Assembly (NCBI GenBank): GCA_003864495.1
Contig: ML133495.1
Location: 2,239,231 to 2,303,230, forward strand
Length of the DNA stretch: 64,000 nt
Source of the DNA: Nemopilema nomurai
Taxonomy: Eukaryota > Cnidaria > Scyphozoa > Rhizostomeae > Rhizostomatidae
Direction: 5' to 3'
Within the stretch, counting starts at the first letter, position 1; each line of letters opens with the position of its first letter. The translations under genes and the position numbers were made by a program. This document shows positions 52,590 through 64,000 of this stretch, piece by piece. The notes beneath the pieces are model-generated. The model was not told the DNA's origin, made no database searches, and saw nothing but the letters and a program-made list of their open reading frames with translations.

Positions 52590-54388
52590 ATGGAGTCAAG
52601 ATCGCCCATCAATTCTACAATGCTACAGAACCACGTTGGCCGATTTGTTTCTGTCATTGGTAAAGTAAAAGATGTAAGGGTATTTATGTTGAATGTAAAA
52701 GGGTTTTCGGTTAAGACAGTTTAAGCATTCTCGTTTGGATGCCACGGAGTTGAATTTGCTTTGCAGAGATTTTACATTGATTTATAATTATAACATAGTG
52801 TAATACATAGAAACAAATAAGATAATTAATTCATAATTTAGGTTTTGGAATAATCAGCTATGCGATTGTTTTAGTATCATCTCAGCCATGAGCTTACTTG
52901 TCATCTAGAAGTTGCACTTAAATATTTACATAAATGAAAACAAATTCACGCAGGAGTTTGGCTTTAAGACTTGAGTTTGTCTGTCTGTGTCTGTCTGTCT
53001 CTACGATTTGAAAATTTGTTATGATTCTTCTGACGAGAGGTCTTCTAAAAATTCTTTTAGGCAGTAATGATTGTCACCTCCAATTTCTGATCTTCAAACT
53101 TTTCTATTTTGTGTTGGCTAGGCAAACAATGTTGTCTTCATGGTTTGCTTCACGAAATGTCTGCAACAGTTTTTGTGGTAATTAAGTCTGGTTGCTGAAA
53201 GTTAGGTATAAATCACAAAATCATCCAATGTGTTTTTCTTGAGTAAACAATCAAAAAGTTATACTGTTGCTCCTCCTTTTAGGTCAGTCCAAGTGGCAAT
53301 CAAATAAATCTTGTCATGTCTGATGGACATGAAGTCAGAGTTGCTCTCAAGGATACTGTGAGTTAGATTTCTATTCTGTTATGATACGAAAATAATAAAT
53401 TCCACAAACATTTTTAAGCTTTCTAGATGTTATTTTGTTTTTGACAACTATGAGCAGAGCTATTAAATGATTCTTTTGGCAACTTCACTTAATGATTTCC
53501 CAGGAAAAATATTTCAGAAGATTTAGTTGCAAGGCTGTCACTCTCAAAATATACATTTCAGCCAATTATGCAAGATATTAATTTGAATTCAAATCATAGA
53601 GTTTTGATTCTGATGGGTCCCATTGATTGTTTTTATGATATCAGGGCCTCCCCTTTAGGTAAAAAATGAATGTTTTTTATACCAATTTCTTTATCAAACA
53701 CTTAAACAAGTGTTTCATCTAAGAGCCCTTTAGTAAGTCATCAAGATGATATTTTCATCTTTTCAAGCTTGAGGAGATGGTTGAAGGATATGTCCAGATG
53801 ACAGCAATGGTTGAAAATGATGGAACTCTTACTGCTGAAAACTTGATAAGTTTTGGAAATGGGCAAATTGGTATGTTTTAGTGTGTTAAATAACTTTTTT
53901 TCATGTTACAAATATTACCTAGTCTTTGCTTGTTTTTTGCTGTTTTTTTGCTTATTTTTCCTTTGTTTGCCGATAATATTTCAACAGCCTCTAATTTTCC
54001 ATCTAGCTCTCTATTCAAAAATTGCAGTACAAGAGAGTAGATGAATTTCATGCCACAATTAATTGCTTTGTTTAGAAACAAATATTGCCTTTGTTTAGAT
54101 TTTAAGTGATTACAATCTTTATCCCCATTAATTCTTTAACCCTACTGATTTCACTTCATTTTCATTGGCAAACAAACAATGAATCTTCTTTTGCAAGACC
54201 AACTGTTGAGTAAGGGCCCTGAACATTGTTTTTTTTTTAATTTTCTCAATGCAACAAAATTAATACCCTTCTAAAACAATCTCCAAGCTCTAAGTTATTT
54301 TTTTGGTATTTTTTCAGATTTGAACCTCTACAATGAAGCAGTTAATTTGACAACAAAATATCAACAGCTGTTTGTATTCAGTAAATGA
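52590..54388 (+). CDS. RPA3: replication protein A 14 kDa subunit
   Basis: Four exons (52590-52673, 53283-53357, 53768-53870, 54318-54388) give 110 residues in consistent phase. RPA3 is the smallest, OB-fold subunit of the single-strand DNA binding trimer used in replication and repair. The order of motifs follows human RPA14: RSPINSTMLQNHVGRFVSVIGKV (human [23 protein letters not shown]), a NLVMSDG strand, LEEMVEGYVQMTAMV and the C-terminal helix DLNLYNEAVNL (human DLGLYNEAVKI), which forms the trimer interface. The start Met gives the expected short N-terminus. It ends slightly earlier than the human protein. Confidence 0.93.
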
Positions 54389-54398
54389 AATTTGAGTC

Positions 54399-54404
54399 AA
54401 TAAA
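54399..54404 (+). terminator. candidate polyadenylation signals of RPA3
   Basis: AATAAA occurs at 54399-54404, only 11 bases after the stop, and again at 54462-54467. The second gives a more ordinary 3' UTR length. Confidence 0.45.
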
Positions 54405-55785
54405 TCATCTTAGCAGATAGCGAGCCTTTAGATGCATTTTTTATTATAAAAACACTGTCAAAATAAAGCTATAAAATTCTGGACAGTTCCAAGAAGCATT
54501 TGCCCTGACAACCTGGTAGTCTTTCTATGCAAATATATTTCCTGGTAGTCAATCAAATGAGCAGTTATGAGGCTACATTTCATTGAAAATATAGTAAAAT
54601 GATGTATTTTTAATTATAAGTTTTTCAAGGAACTCACTTAAAATATCCCCTAGAGATTGTGACCAGATGGAAAGAGAATAAATGAAGTTGATACATATAT
54701 GCTTTGCTAAGCATGTTTTTGATTGACTTTTTTGTGATCTTTCACCTTGCACGTAATATGTACAGTTAGCATAGCAATTCATTTAAATTTGTGATTTTTG
54801 CTGGCATCCTTTCCTCCCAATCAGTTTTGTTTCATTTCTTTAGTCCTCTTCAACATCTTTACTATTTGCCAAACTTTAATACTCCTTTAACAAGCATATC
54901 AATAAATGATATTTGTCTCAGAATGATAACATCATTGATTTGCTGGATAATATATGGGTGTATTTTAGAATAAAATTGGTTGCCTCAAAGCAGAGTTGAA
55001 ATATGAAAATTCCAGTTCAGTCCCCAATTCAAATTGCCCAAAACTGTTCCCTAACAAATTATGCAATGTTTCCTCTGCATCAGTCAAGATTTTAATTACC
55101 AAAATTTAGTATGAATATCAAACAGTTAACCTGATTAATTTTATGAATCAATGAATACTACTTAAAATGGTTACTGAAAATACTTAGAAACTTACTGAAG
55201 TTTCCAGATCATTACTCAGTTTGTTACCCAGAGAGCCACCAATTCCATAATATCTAAATGATATATCTAATTCCTTCAAACTTTGTTGCACCTCAATATT
55301 TCATGCATGATACCGAATTAACTCGATAGTCACATCCCCCCATCTCGGATTGTATTTCCTATCCCAATGACTTTCTAAACTTGCGATTGAAAAATCCAGA
55401 CTGGCAACCCTGCCTCCAGTATCCACCAATATTTGGAAGGTATCCTTAGCCTAAGCATATAGCTTTTCCAACCAAAGTTTCCATCTTGGTATACTTTTCT
55501 TTATTTCTTTCAAAATAAATTGATAGTTCTGTGAGGTATTTTCAATCAAAACACTCTTTATTACATGTGGAAAACAGCTTGTCTTTCTCATCTTCATCTG
55601 TTACGCTATTCTCGTGTGCTAACATTAGATGTAAGATTCAGATTCAGTATAATTCGCCAGATTTTCATTCATATGTAATTTCATAAATTTAACTAATTTA
55701 AAAAACAGGACTACCTGCAAGGTTGAGTATGATTTATATAACATAGCATGTATACAGTACATTCTCTATTCATGTTGCACTCCTT
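54405..55785. other. intergenic, RPA3 to BAH-like copy A
   Basis: Two convergent genes end here. AT-rich sequence without a recognisable frame; 54573-54782 (-) and 54791-54973 (+) have no domain. The right end, from about 55740, is the outer edge of the inverted repeat. Confidence 0.5.
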
Positions 55786-58116
55786 TTAAGATTGATCAAA
55801 ACTTCCCGCAGGCCTAATGGTGGCACTGTCTTTAGCATCTGTCCTTCCTCGATCACTCGCGGTACCTTCTGCACAGACTTCGTCCATTACCCGCCTTCTG
55901 CCAGGTACTTTGTACATCATGTACTTGCAATCCTTCTTCTTTTTGTAGCCAACGCTTGCAAAATACAAGTCTTCCGATTCCTCCCTCCATTTGTCCTCTT
56001 TGAACTTTTTGTCATCATCAATTTGGGGCTTCGTTGAGATGCTGATTTGCTGAGAGCTACTTCTCCGTTTTTTCCCAAACACTACAAAAATATTGGAAGC
56101 TCGATTCAGAATATGCATGGAGATAATTTTTTGTCTCAGATGACAAATGAATTTTTCCTACAAGACTTGACATCAACTCTTTCAGATGGGCGGCTATTTA
56201 CTGTATAGCAGCTCATTAAAATCATTTTGATGGTGCAGAAAGCTTTGTAAAATGCAGCAATCCTCATATGGAACTTTGCGCATAAGTTTAAGATGTCTAA
56301 TAGGTAATCCTGGTGGTAGGTGGTCAACAATTGTAAAGATAGCCAAAACTCGATTGTTCAGACAGTCTATTGATTTAAGCCATCATTTCATTGGACGATG
56401 CATGTAAACCTTTGATAAAACATGTCTGTGCCACCACTTCCCTTAAAAGAACATCAAAATAAGTACTCTCTCTACTTAGTTTTCCAACATTAATTGTACT
56501 CACAGCATTTTCTTTCTACTGGTTTCTCGAATAGCTTGGTTCGATGTATTCCTTTGTCGGACACTGCCATTCTGGTGAAAAATATGCGTTCATAATCGCC
56601 TTCCCTAGTCAGGACATTTTTAGCAATTACTTCGTCCTTTTTGGCAACCAACCCAGCGCCTAGTCCTTGCTTTAAGGACCTGAATGCCAGGTATTCGTTG
56701 TACGTTAGGATTCTGATTTTGCACTCTCTTTCTCCTTCAACGGCTCTTTCTGTTTCATCAACTTCGTCCTCACCCATCTTTCGCTTTCTTGAGATGGAAC
56801 TCTCAGATTTCTTCCTCTTTTTAGAAGGGGGCTTGCTTCCTTCTTCTGGGTCACCAAGCTTTCGCTTCCTGTTCGGGCCATAGATTGACCTGCAAGATCT
56901 GGAAGGACGGCTGATTGTTGGCACTGTCTCCTGACTTCCCTGCATTTCTTTCGATTGTTGCTTGGTCTCTACTTCCAAACCATCGTTAATCATTTGGACA
57001 GTAGCGTCAGGAGATGGCTCTACAAAACAGCTGTCACTTTCATCTCTCTCTTCGTCGCTCTCTATGTTGTTGTTCCCGTCCCCGTGTTCCTCTGTCTGTG
57101 TAGCAAACTCTTGCTGATCCTTTATCTGTACACACGAGGAACTATGTTCCGTCTGCCCATCCGTAGTGTCTCTTTCACTGCACGAGACATACTCTGCCTT
57201 TGTCACATCGACTCCAAGCTCTTTGGTAAGCTTGGCATTGCCAGCAAATGCGCTGTACTTTCCCAGTCCACCGGAAGGCAATTTCTTTTGCAATCGAATC
57301 ACAGAAACTTCACCGTGTTGATGTTCTTCCATGTCACTTGCTTTGAATACCATCGTACCAGACTCAAGCGCATTGGCAATCGGGACTGTCCATGTAGGAA
57401 CACGACAACACCTTATTGTGATGCTCTGTGAGTATGTTACAAGTTCATCCTATGGGACAATAATTAAGATAGAAAAGACATTGTTGATTGAGTGATAAAA
57501 CTGATGCAAAACTTTACACATCGGTATGACTGGCTTATTCACGTTAGAAAGGCTCAAAGAAAGTGCGAAGCAACGAAGGACCATCTTAAAAGATTCATAC
57601 CTCTCCATGATACCATTGAATTCTTCCTTGGTTTGTGTCCTCAGGGAAATGGTGAAGTAGGAACCTTGCAAAGCATTTTGCAGTCTTAATGTTGTAGAAT
57701 ATCATCTTTAAGCTTGCAAAGCCAATCTTTCCGAGAGTTTTCACTGTGTAGATGTTGTTAATATGAAACTCCATCTTCTTTCCCTGCTCAGACTGGATGC
57801 TGAACGCCTTGTAATGATAAAACGGTCCCACTTTTTCTGGTATTCCAACAAGCTGTGTAGGGAAAGATTAATTTTACTAGTTACTTTACTGTTGATATAG
57901 CAAGAATATTGTACAATAATGAATTACTTACCGAAGTACAAGAAGACAAAGAGCTTTGCGTACTTTGTAGCATGCATTGCTTGTAGAACAGCAATATTGG
58001 CCTTACAGCCGATTATTTAAATTATGAGTTAAATAAATTGAATTAGAATGCTTATTTCTTCTTACCTGAACACCATCAACAACTGCATTGCAAACAGAAT
58101 CCTCTATCTGCATCAT
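55786..58116 (-). CDS. BAH-like domain nuclear protein, copy A
   Basis: Four exons on the minus strand (58116-58066, 57852-57601, 57449-56504, 56081-55786) encode 514 residues. Residues 18-130 look like a BAH domain: FYHYKAFSIQ, INNIYTV, then FPEDTNQGR, WYHGEDELVTYSQ and a CRV strand, following the BAH pattern YRPEDT..GR..ELF.S..CxV. BAH domains read chromatin and nucleosomes. The middle is acidic and Ser/Thr/Gln-rich. Several basic clusters (NRKRKL, SKKRKK, SRKRKM, residues about 294-327) look like nuclear localisation signals. The C-terminal 98 residues (FGKKRR to the end) are basic and charged without a known domain. The start is taken at MMQIEDS; the frame upstream has a stop. Function is not known; a chromatin role is inferred from the domain and NLS only. 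Confidence 0.75.
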
Positions 58117-58252
58117 TTCTTCCAATTTTTGCAAAAATGGTACACAAATTTAATATATCTCCTAGAGCAATGAAAACGATCCGACGTCGATAAAGTTTGC
58201 ATCTATAATGCATAGATCTTATTTGGCTGTTGATTTTTTGTTGCGGCAATTG

Positions 58253-58260
58253 TTACGTCA
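58253..58260 (-). promoter_or_regulatory. CRE-like TGACGTAA in copy A 5' flank
   Basis: TGACGTAA on the minus strand, about 140 bp upstream of the copy A start codon. The same element sits at the mirror position in copy B. This core is bound by CREB/ATF or PAR-bZIP factors in animals. Confidence 0.45.
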
Positions 58261-59250
58261 AATTAGTCAAACGCACTAAACCACAGGGGTAGCGGACATT
58301 AACTGCCACAAATGTTTCCTTTGAAGTGTTTACTCATTATTTCACCGGCAAAGTTTTTAGATATGTCGACACTCTTTTAGTATCCCAAATGCTGTGCCAT
58401 GTAACCCACTACAGTTCCTTCCCTATTTTGCTCAAATGAACGCAAATGACCGTGAACTCAAATGATCGTGAACTCAAATGACCGTTCCTATCAAATTAAG
58501 CAGGGATTGTATCTCCCGCTTAACTTCTAAAAGTGACTCGATCGAGTATCCTTTTTTAAGGCAGCTACTGAGGACCCGTCTTGATCAAATGTGACTCAAA
58601 TATTTGTAGTAGAATTCCCTTTTGCTGTTGTGAGGCTGATGGCACTCAGTGTTGCCCCTAATGTGCGGAGAGAACGTGCAAGAAACGCAACTATTAAGCG
58701 AAGTGATAGCAAAGGAAGTGCATACAAGAACAATGAAGCAAATCGGTGCTTGTCAAAATATTTCGCCCCTTACTTATTGACATAACATCGTAATAAAGCC
58801 ATTGACACATACACAATGATTAATAAGTCCAGTGATTGATTATACGTGATTTCTCACAAATATTAACTATGTAATATACTGATGTAGTATGAATTATATG
58901 AAATAGGAATCTCTTTCAAAAATTGAAGCTCCAAGTATTACTTGATACCTTTGCCTTAGGTAGCATGGGTATCGAAATTTCTAAATTTGTTAAATTGGTG
59001 GGTAGATGGTTTTTATTTGACAATTATTTGCGTCGGAACAAAAATCTTAACAAATTGTTTAAGTTTTTGTATTATTTTGAATACAACCATCTCTACAATT
59101 ATCATGGCTTACATGAAGTTCCCTATTTGGGTAATTATGCCTTTCATTTCTTGTTACTTTGTGAAACTTGGTAAATTTAAGCGGTTGACTTAGAAATGTA
59201 TATCTCTCAAACTTTGCTACACCAATCTGATCGAATGACCCATACTGATT

Positions 59251-59258
59251 TGACGTAA
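59251..59258 (+). promoter_or_regulatory. CRE-like TGACGTAA in copy B 5' flank
   Basis: TGACGTAA on the plus strand, about 140 bp upstream of the copy B start codon, mirroring copy A. Flanking bases have changed more than this core. Confidence 0.45.
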
Positions 59259-59393
59259 CAATTGGCGAAATAGATAATCAACAGTTAAAGAAGATCTAGG
59301 CATTATACATGCAAACTTTATCGACGTTGGATCGTTTTCATTGCTCTAAAAGATAAATTTAGTATTCGCGAATATTTGTAAAAATTGGAAGAA

Positions 59394-61644
59394 ATGATGC
59401 AGAAAGAGAATTCTATTTGCAATCCAGTTGTTGACGGTGTTCAGGTAAGAAGAAATAAGCATTCTAATTCAATTTTATTCATAATCTGAATAATAAGCTA
59501 CTAAGCTAATATTGCTTTTATACAAGCAATGCATGCCACCAACTACGCAAGGCTTTTTGCTTTCTTGTACTTAGGCAGTAAAGTAACTAGTAAAATTAAT
59601 CTTTCCCTACACAGCTTGTTGGAATACCAGAAAAAGTGGGACCATTTTATCATTACAAGGCGTTCAACATCCAGTCTGAGCAGGGAAAGAAGATGGAGTT
59701 TCATATTAACAACATCTACACGGTGAAAACTCTCGGAAAGATTGGCTTTGCAAGCTTAAAGATGATATTCTACAACATTAAGACTGCAAAATGCTTTGCA
59801 AGGTTCCTACTTCACCATTTCCCTGAGGACACGAACCAAGGAAGAATTCAATGGTATCATGGAGAGGTAAGACTCTTTTAAGATGGTTCTTCGTTGCTTT
59901 GCACCTTCTTTTAGCCGTTCTAACGTGAATAAGCCAGTCATGCCGATGTGGTAAGTTTTTCATCAGTTTTACCACTCAATCAACAATATATTTTCTAGCT
60001 TAATTATTGTCCCATAGGATGAACTTGTAACATACTCACAGAGCATCACAATAAGGTGTTGTCGTGTTCCTACATGGACAGTCCCGATTGCCAATGCACT
60101 TGAGTCTGGTACGATGGTATTCAAAGCAAGTGACATGGAAGAACATCAACACGGTGAAGTTTCTGTGATTCGATTGCAAAAGAAACCGCCTTCCGGTGGA
60201 CTGGGAAAGTACAGCGCATTTGCTGCCAATGCCAAGCTTACCAAAGAGCTTGGAGTCGATGTGACAAAGGCAGAGTATGTCTCGTGCAATGAAAGGGACA
60301 CTACGGATGGGCAGACGGAAAACAGTTCCTCGTGTGTACAGATGAAGGACCAGCAAGAGTTTGCTACACAGACAGAGGAACACGGGGACGGGAACAACAA
60401 CATAGAGAGCGACGAAGAGAGAGATGAAAGTGACAGCTGTCTTGTAGAGCCATCTCCTGAAGCTACTGTTCAAATCAGCAACGAATGTTTGGAAGTAGAG
60501 GACAAGCAACAATCGAAAGAAATGCAGGGAAGTCAGGAGACAGTGCCAACAATCAGCCGTCCTTCCAGATCTTGCAGGTCTATCTATGGCCCGAACAGAA
60601 AGCGAAAGCTTGGTGACCCAGAAGAAGGAAGCAAGCCCCCTTCTAAAAAGAGGAAGAAATCTGAGAGTTCCATCTCAAGAAAACGAAAGATGGGTGAGGA
60701 CGAAGTTGATGAAACAGAAAGAGCCGTTGAAGGAGAAAGAGAGTGCAAAATCAGAATCCTAACGTACAACGAATACCTGGCATTTAGGTCCTTAAAGCAA
60801 GGACTAGGCGCTGGGTTGGTTGCCAAAAAGGACGAAGTAATTGCTAAAAATGTCCTGACTAGGGAAGGCGATTATGAACGCATATTTTTTACCAGAATGG
60901 CAGTGTCCGACAAAGGAATACACCGCACCAAGCTATTCGAGAAACCAGTAGAAAGAAAATGCTGTAAGTATATCGTTAATCTATTCCTAAGAAAGCCTCG
61001 TGAGGAGTACACATTCTTTGGTCATTTAATCGCCTTGAAATTCATGGCCTTTTTTTAGTCTTTTAAAGGAGATAATATTTTGATCTTATTTGTAATGAAA
61101 TTGTAGGTACAGTCATTTTTTATAGGTGGTTTACATGCATTGCTATATTAATTGTTCCAAAGTAAAAGTTCCTAGCCATGAGATTACTTTTCATGAGTTG
61201 TTTAGTAGTTTATTGTCGCTCATCGGAGAAGGAAACAGTGGGTTTTAAGCCCTGCAGAGAAACGTGTTATCTCATTTGGACCCACAAGGTTACCTATAAA
61301 AATCCAGCTCCATGGATATTCTGAATGGAGCATCCAATGTTTCTCTAGTGTTTGGAAAAAAACGGAGAATTAGCTCTCAGCAAATCAGCATCTCAACGAA
61401 GCCCCAAATTGATGATGACAGAAAGTTTAAAGAGGACAAGTGGAGAGAGGAATCGGAAGACTTGTATTTTGCAAGCGTTGGCTACAAAAAGAAAAAGGAT
61501 TGCAAGTACATGATGTACAAAGTACCTGGCAGAAGGCGGGTAATGGACGAAGTCTGTGCAGAAGGTACCGCGAGTGATCGAGGAAGGACAGATGGTAAAG
61601 ACAGTGCCACCATTAGGCCTGCGGGAAGTGTTGATCAATCTTAA
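59394..61644 (+). CDS. BAH-like domain nuclear protein, copy B
   Basis: Four exons (59394-59444, 59615-59866, 60018-60963, 61349-61644) have exactly the same lengths as in copy A and encode 514 residues, about 96% identical by my count (roughly 21 changes). All splice phases and the stop are kept. Differences gather in the first exon (MMQKENSICNP against MMQIEDSVCNA) and in the acidic middle (around residues 155-263); the stretch from there to the end of exon 3 is unchanged. Both copies are therefore probably functional and under selection or gene conversion. Domain content is as for copy A. Confidence 0.75.
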
Positions 61645-61690
61645 AAGGAGTGCAACATGAATAGAGAACGTACTGTATATATGCTACACC

Positions 61691-64000
61691 CAATTCATAG
61701 TTATTGGCAACAGATTATTTTAAAAATTAGTTGGGACCGAGCTTAAAACATATATTTGATATTAACCAATAGCCGTGTTTACGTAAAATTTTAGGATTGT
61801 TTCAAATTAATTATTTCATGAAATGACATGCAAGAATTTACATGCGAAATTCATTCAATATACTTCTTAAAATTGGATGTTTGCTTGATTTGATTGCTAG
61901 AGAAAGATAATAAAATTTCCCAATCTCCAGACTATCCTGACAATGGCACCATTAATCGTAATAAAATTGCAAATATTCACAATGTTATGAAGACGGTCAA
62001 TGGTCCTTAAATAATGATGGAATTTTTAATATGTTTTACTTCCCAGTTTTGCAAAAAAATGTTTCAAATTTGAACTATAGCCATTCCAAAGAACACTAGG
62101 AAGTATTGCTACTTCAATGGAAAGCTGATTTTTCAGGCGAGGCGAGGTGAACAGAAGAACAATTGAATCACCACCTCATTACTATATTAATGCAAAACCA
62201 GAATATATTGATAGAGTTTTCATCCCATTTTGAACCTATAAAGTTTTCATTAACTGAATCTTAAGATACTTTTGCGCCTAGCGACATGGCTTCTAAAGTT
62301 TATCACAGACAATAAGACGCTCTATGGAACCCCTATGCACAATAGAGAATTAATCAGAAAGCCGCATATGGAATCTGTCGCGATCCTTACTAGCCCAGTG
62401 CAGTGCCAAAATAATCCAGCTCATTTATCTCACTTATTATCTTGCAAGTAACAAATTTCGATCAATTTCTTCTAAATCCAATCTTCCAAAAGCGCAATGA
62501 TGATGCATTTCGATACATCATTCTCGGTATAGCTGCAGACGGCAAAATTGATTTTGAATCTATTGGCGTGTTGAACAAGGAGCGGAGTCTTTTTCAAGAT
62601 GGAGGTTAAGTTCTCTACGACAGAGATGTGATGATATTGTTTTCACAACAAAGCCACAAATTGTTGCTAAGCAAAAAATAGCTTTGCCTCTACGCAGCGA
62701 GATTGGCTTTAGCATGACTTCAAACTCAAGAGCAATTCTCCAATTCAAAGATTTTTCTTAAGAAAAGACAACCTCGACATTATGGCAAGAGTGGGTGATG
62801 AACTCTATTCACTAGTGACTCTTAATCATTAGTGCTCACAGCAAAACGTTCACATTTCAGGTGGTTTGATTTCGTTTCTTCTAACTTTGCCAAAGGTTTT
62901 CTACCGACACGGTTCATGAAAACCTTTTACTGAAACCAAGAAAGCTAAGCGAGAAACAAGCACAAGACCTTGACGCTGATTAATTGCAACAGGCTTGGAT
63001 CATTTGCAAAGAGTTCAAAATCTTGTTTTCTTTCAATAAATATTTGGCCAGTTAATTCAATAGTCAGAATCACATATGCAATTAGAAGTGCTTTCATTGG
63101 GGACTTACAAGTTAAGAGTTTTGTTTAAGATATAGATGCTAAAGGTTTTTAGGGATATGACTTAAGCAAGCCATCATGATTTTTTGAAGTCATGAAATAT
63201 CATGGATTAGAGCAAGAGCTGGAAAGATGATATGAGGCTGCGAAGGACGAGAGGGAGGCTGTAACTTCCATCCTTTGATTTTTGATTTAGAACTTTGAGT
63301 AAGTGTTTATACTTGACGCCCGGAACAAGATCATTTAGAGCATAGATATGCTTTCTGCGTGCAATGTGTGTAATAAGATGAAGAAATATGTGTAATAAAC
63401 GAAATGCACTGAGCTTTGAAGATAGTTTGCCATTAAGCGATCGAAATTTTGGAAATGATAGACGCACTTTCAAGGCAAGGGCCCAAGTTCTTTCACCAAT
63501 ATGGCGTTACGTTACCCTGACGAAAAGAGAGGATGACAATCCGAAGCTCAGGAGCTGTTTACTGATTAATAAGAGCTTCCAACTCCTCAACAGAGTCACA
63601 GAGGATACGAGATATTGTAGTAATCTCAGGACCAAAAAGATAAGAGCCCGAAGTTAGGCCAATCACCAGACATCAGACTAAAGAGGGAACCATGTACTCT
63701 CCACGGTAGGAATTGACGCAGTAAATGTTTCACCCTGCGGTATTGCCTTGTCTAACAATGCGAGTGTTCCATTTAGAGTATGTTCCTGGGGTGCTTTACG
63801 CAAGCAGACAATGGTACCTTGGAGTAAACTGAATACTAGCATTCGTTGATGCAAAGATAACGGCGAATTACACACCGCATTCATGGAAAATAAAGGTTTC
63901 TTGAAATCCAAATGCATCATCACACTTGGCTTGCGAATGGCTACGTTTGCCAGTGAAGAACGCAAACGATTCGTCTTTCTTATTTTGCCGTCGGCTCTTT
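61691..64000. other. right end of window, nothing assigned
   Basis: AT-rich sequence beyond the inverted repeat. Frames at 62560-62748 (-), 63207-63473 (-), 63388-63657 (+) and 63678-63965 (-) show no domain or convincing splice structure. The G+C content rises somewhat after 63400, so a gene may begin beyond the edge. Confidence 0.4.

Larger units (their letters stand above)
58117..59393. promoter_or_regulatory. head-to-head spacer with mirrored promoters
   Basis: The outer parts belong to the repeat arms (58117-58270 and 59245-59393) and hold the two near-identical 5' flanks. The central 1 kb is not shared. Near 58447-58486 are short AAATGA(C/T)CGTGAACTC repeats. Small frames at 58591-58785 and 58923-59193 (+) look spurious. 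Confidence 0.6.
55740..61690. repeat. large inverted repeat, two arms of about 2.5 kb
   Basis: The left arm (about 55740-58270) and right arm (about 59245-61690) are reverse complements of each other across exons, parts of introns, 5' flanks and about 50 bp of 3' flank. About 1 kb of unshared sequence separates them. The arms differ by scattered substitutions and by unlike intron stretches, so this is a true duplication that has started to diverge, not one sequence read twice. Arm limits were judged by eye. Confidence 0.88.

Noticed and set aside
56955..57431. 158-codon plus-strand frame, and its mirror at 60036-60512 (-)
   Set aside because: Both are exact antisense shadows of the BAH-like protein's exon 3 and exist twice only because that gene is duplicated.
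63678..63965. 95-codon minus-strand frame at the right end
   Set aside because: No domain, no start context and no splice partner in the window.

Overview
The window looks like nuclear DNA of a marine invertebrate, most probably an anthozoan cnidarian (coral or sea anemone). It is AT-rich. Genes are short and split by introns of 0.1-1.4 kb with GT-AG borders. Proteins sit close to their vertebrate orthologues, one rhodopsin-class receptor gene has no intron, and LINE and MITE debris is scattered about. No bacterial-type operon, CRISPR array or phage was seen. The species assignment is an inference; splice models were built by hand from reading-frame phase, splice signals and remembered family sequences.

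Layout, left to right. (1) 15-5098, minus: 5' part of a SENP1/2-type SUMO protease; the catalytic domain lies beyond the left edge. (2) 6525-9184, minus: ATP synthase subunit c (ATP5MC). (3) 10928-17277, plus: mitochondrial citrate synthase (CS), head to head with ATP5MC. Each side of their 1.7 kb spacer carries an NRF1-like site; a decayed LINE lies in the last CS intron. (4) 19912-24277 or beyond, plus: XLF/Cernunnos (NHEJ1), last exon not found. (5) About 27084-28722: two small unrecognised genes starting 118 bp apart on opposite strands. (6) 32307-33449, plus: intronless class A GPCR lacking the DRY arginine and the TM3 cysteine, followed by a GGGA-rich repeat and a LINE relic. (7) 37076-40009, plus: cytochrome b561, tail to tail with (8) 40674-44828, minus: an aldo-keto reductase with an unusual N-terminal extension and a MITE in its first intron. 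(9) 45380-48745, minus: RHEB GTPase, with one apparent GC-AG intron. (10) 50190-50937, plus: ABRACL (costars). (11) 52590-54388, plus: RPA3. (12) 55786-58116 (minus) and 59394-61644 (plus): two near-identical copies of a 514-residue, probably BAH-domain nuclear protein in a large inverted repeat. The last 2.4 kb holds nothing I can assign.

The genes are mostly housekeeping and independent of one another. Links worth noting are the mitochondrial pair ATP5MC/CS and the DNA-maintenance genes XLF and RPA3, which are not adjacent. The most unusual structure is the inverted BAH-type gene pair with mirrored promoters.
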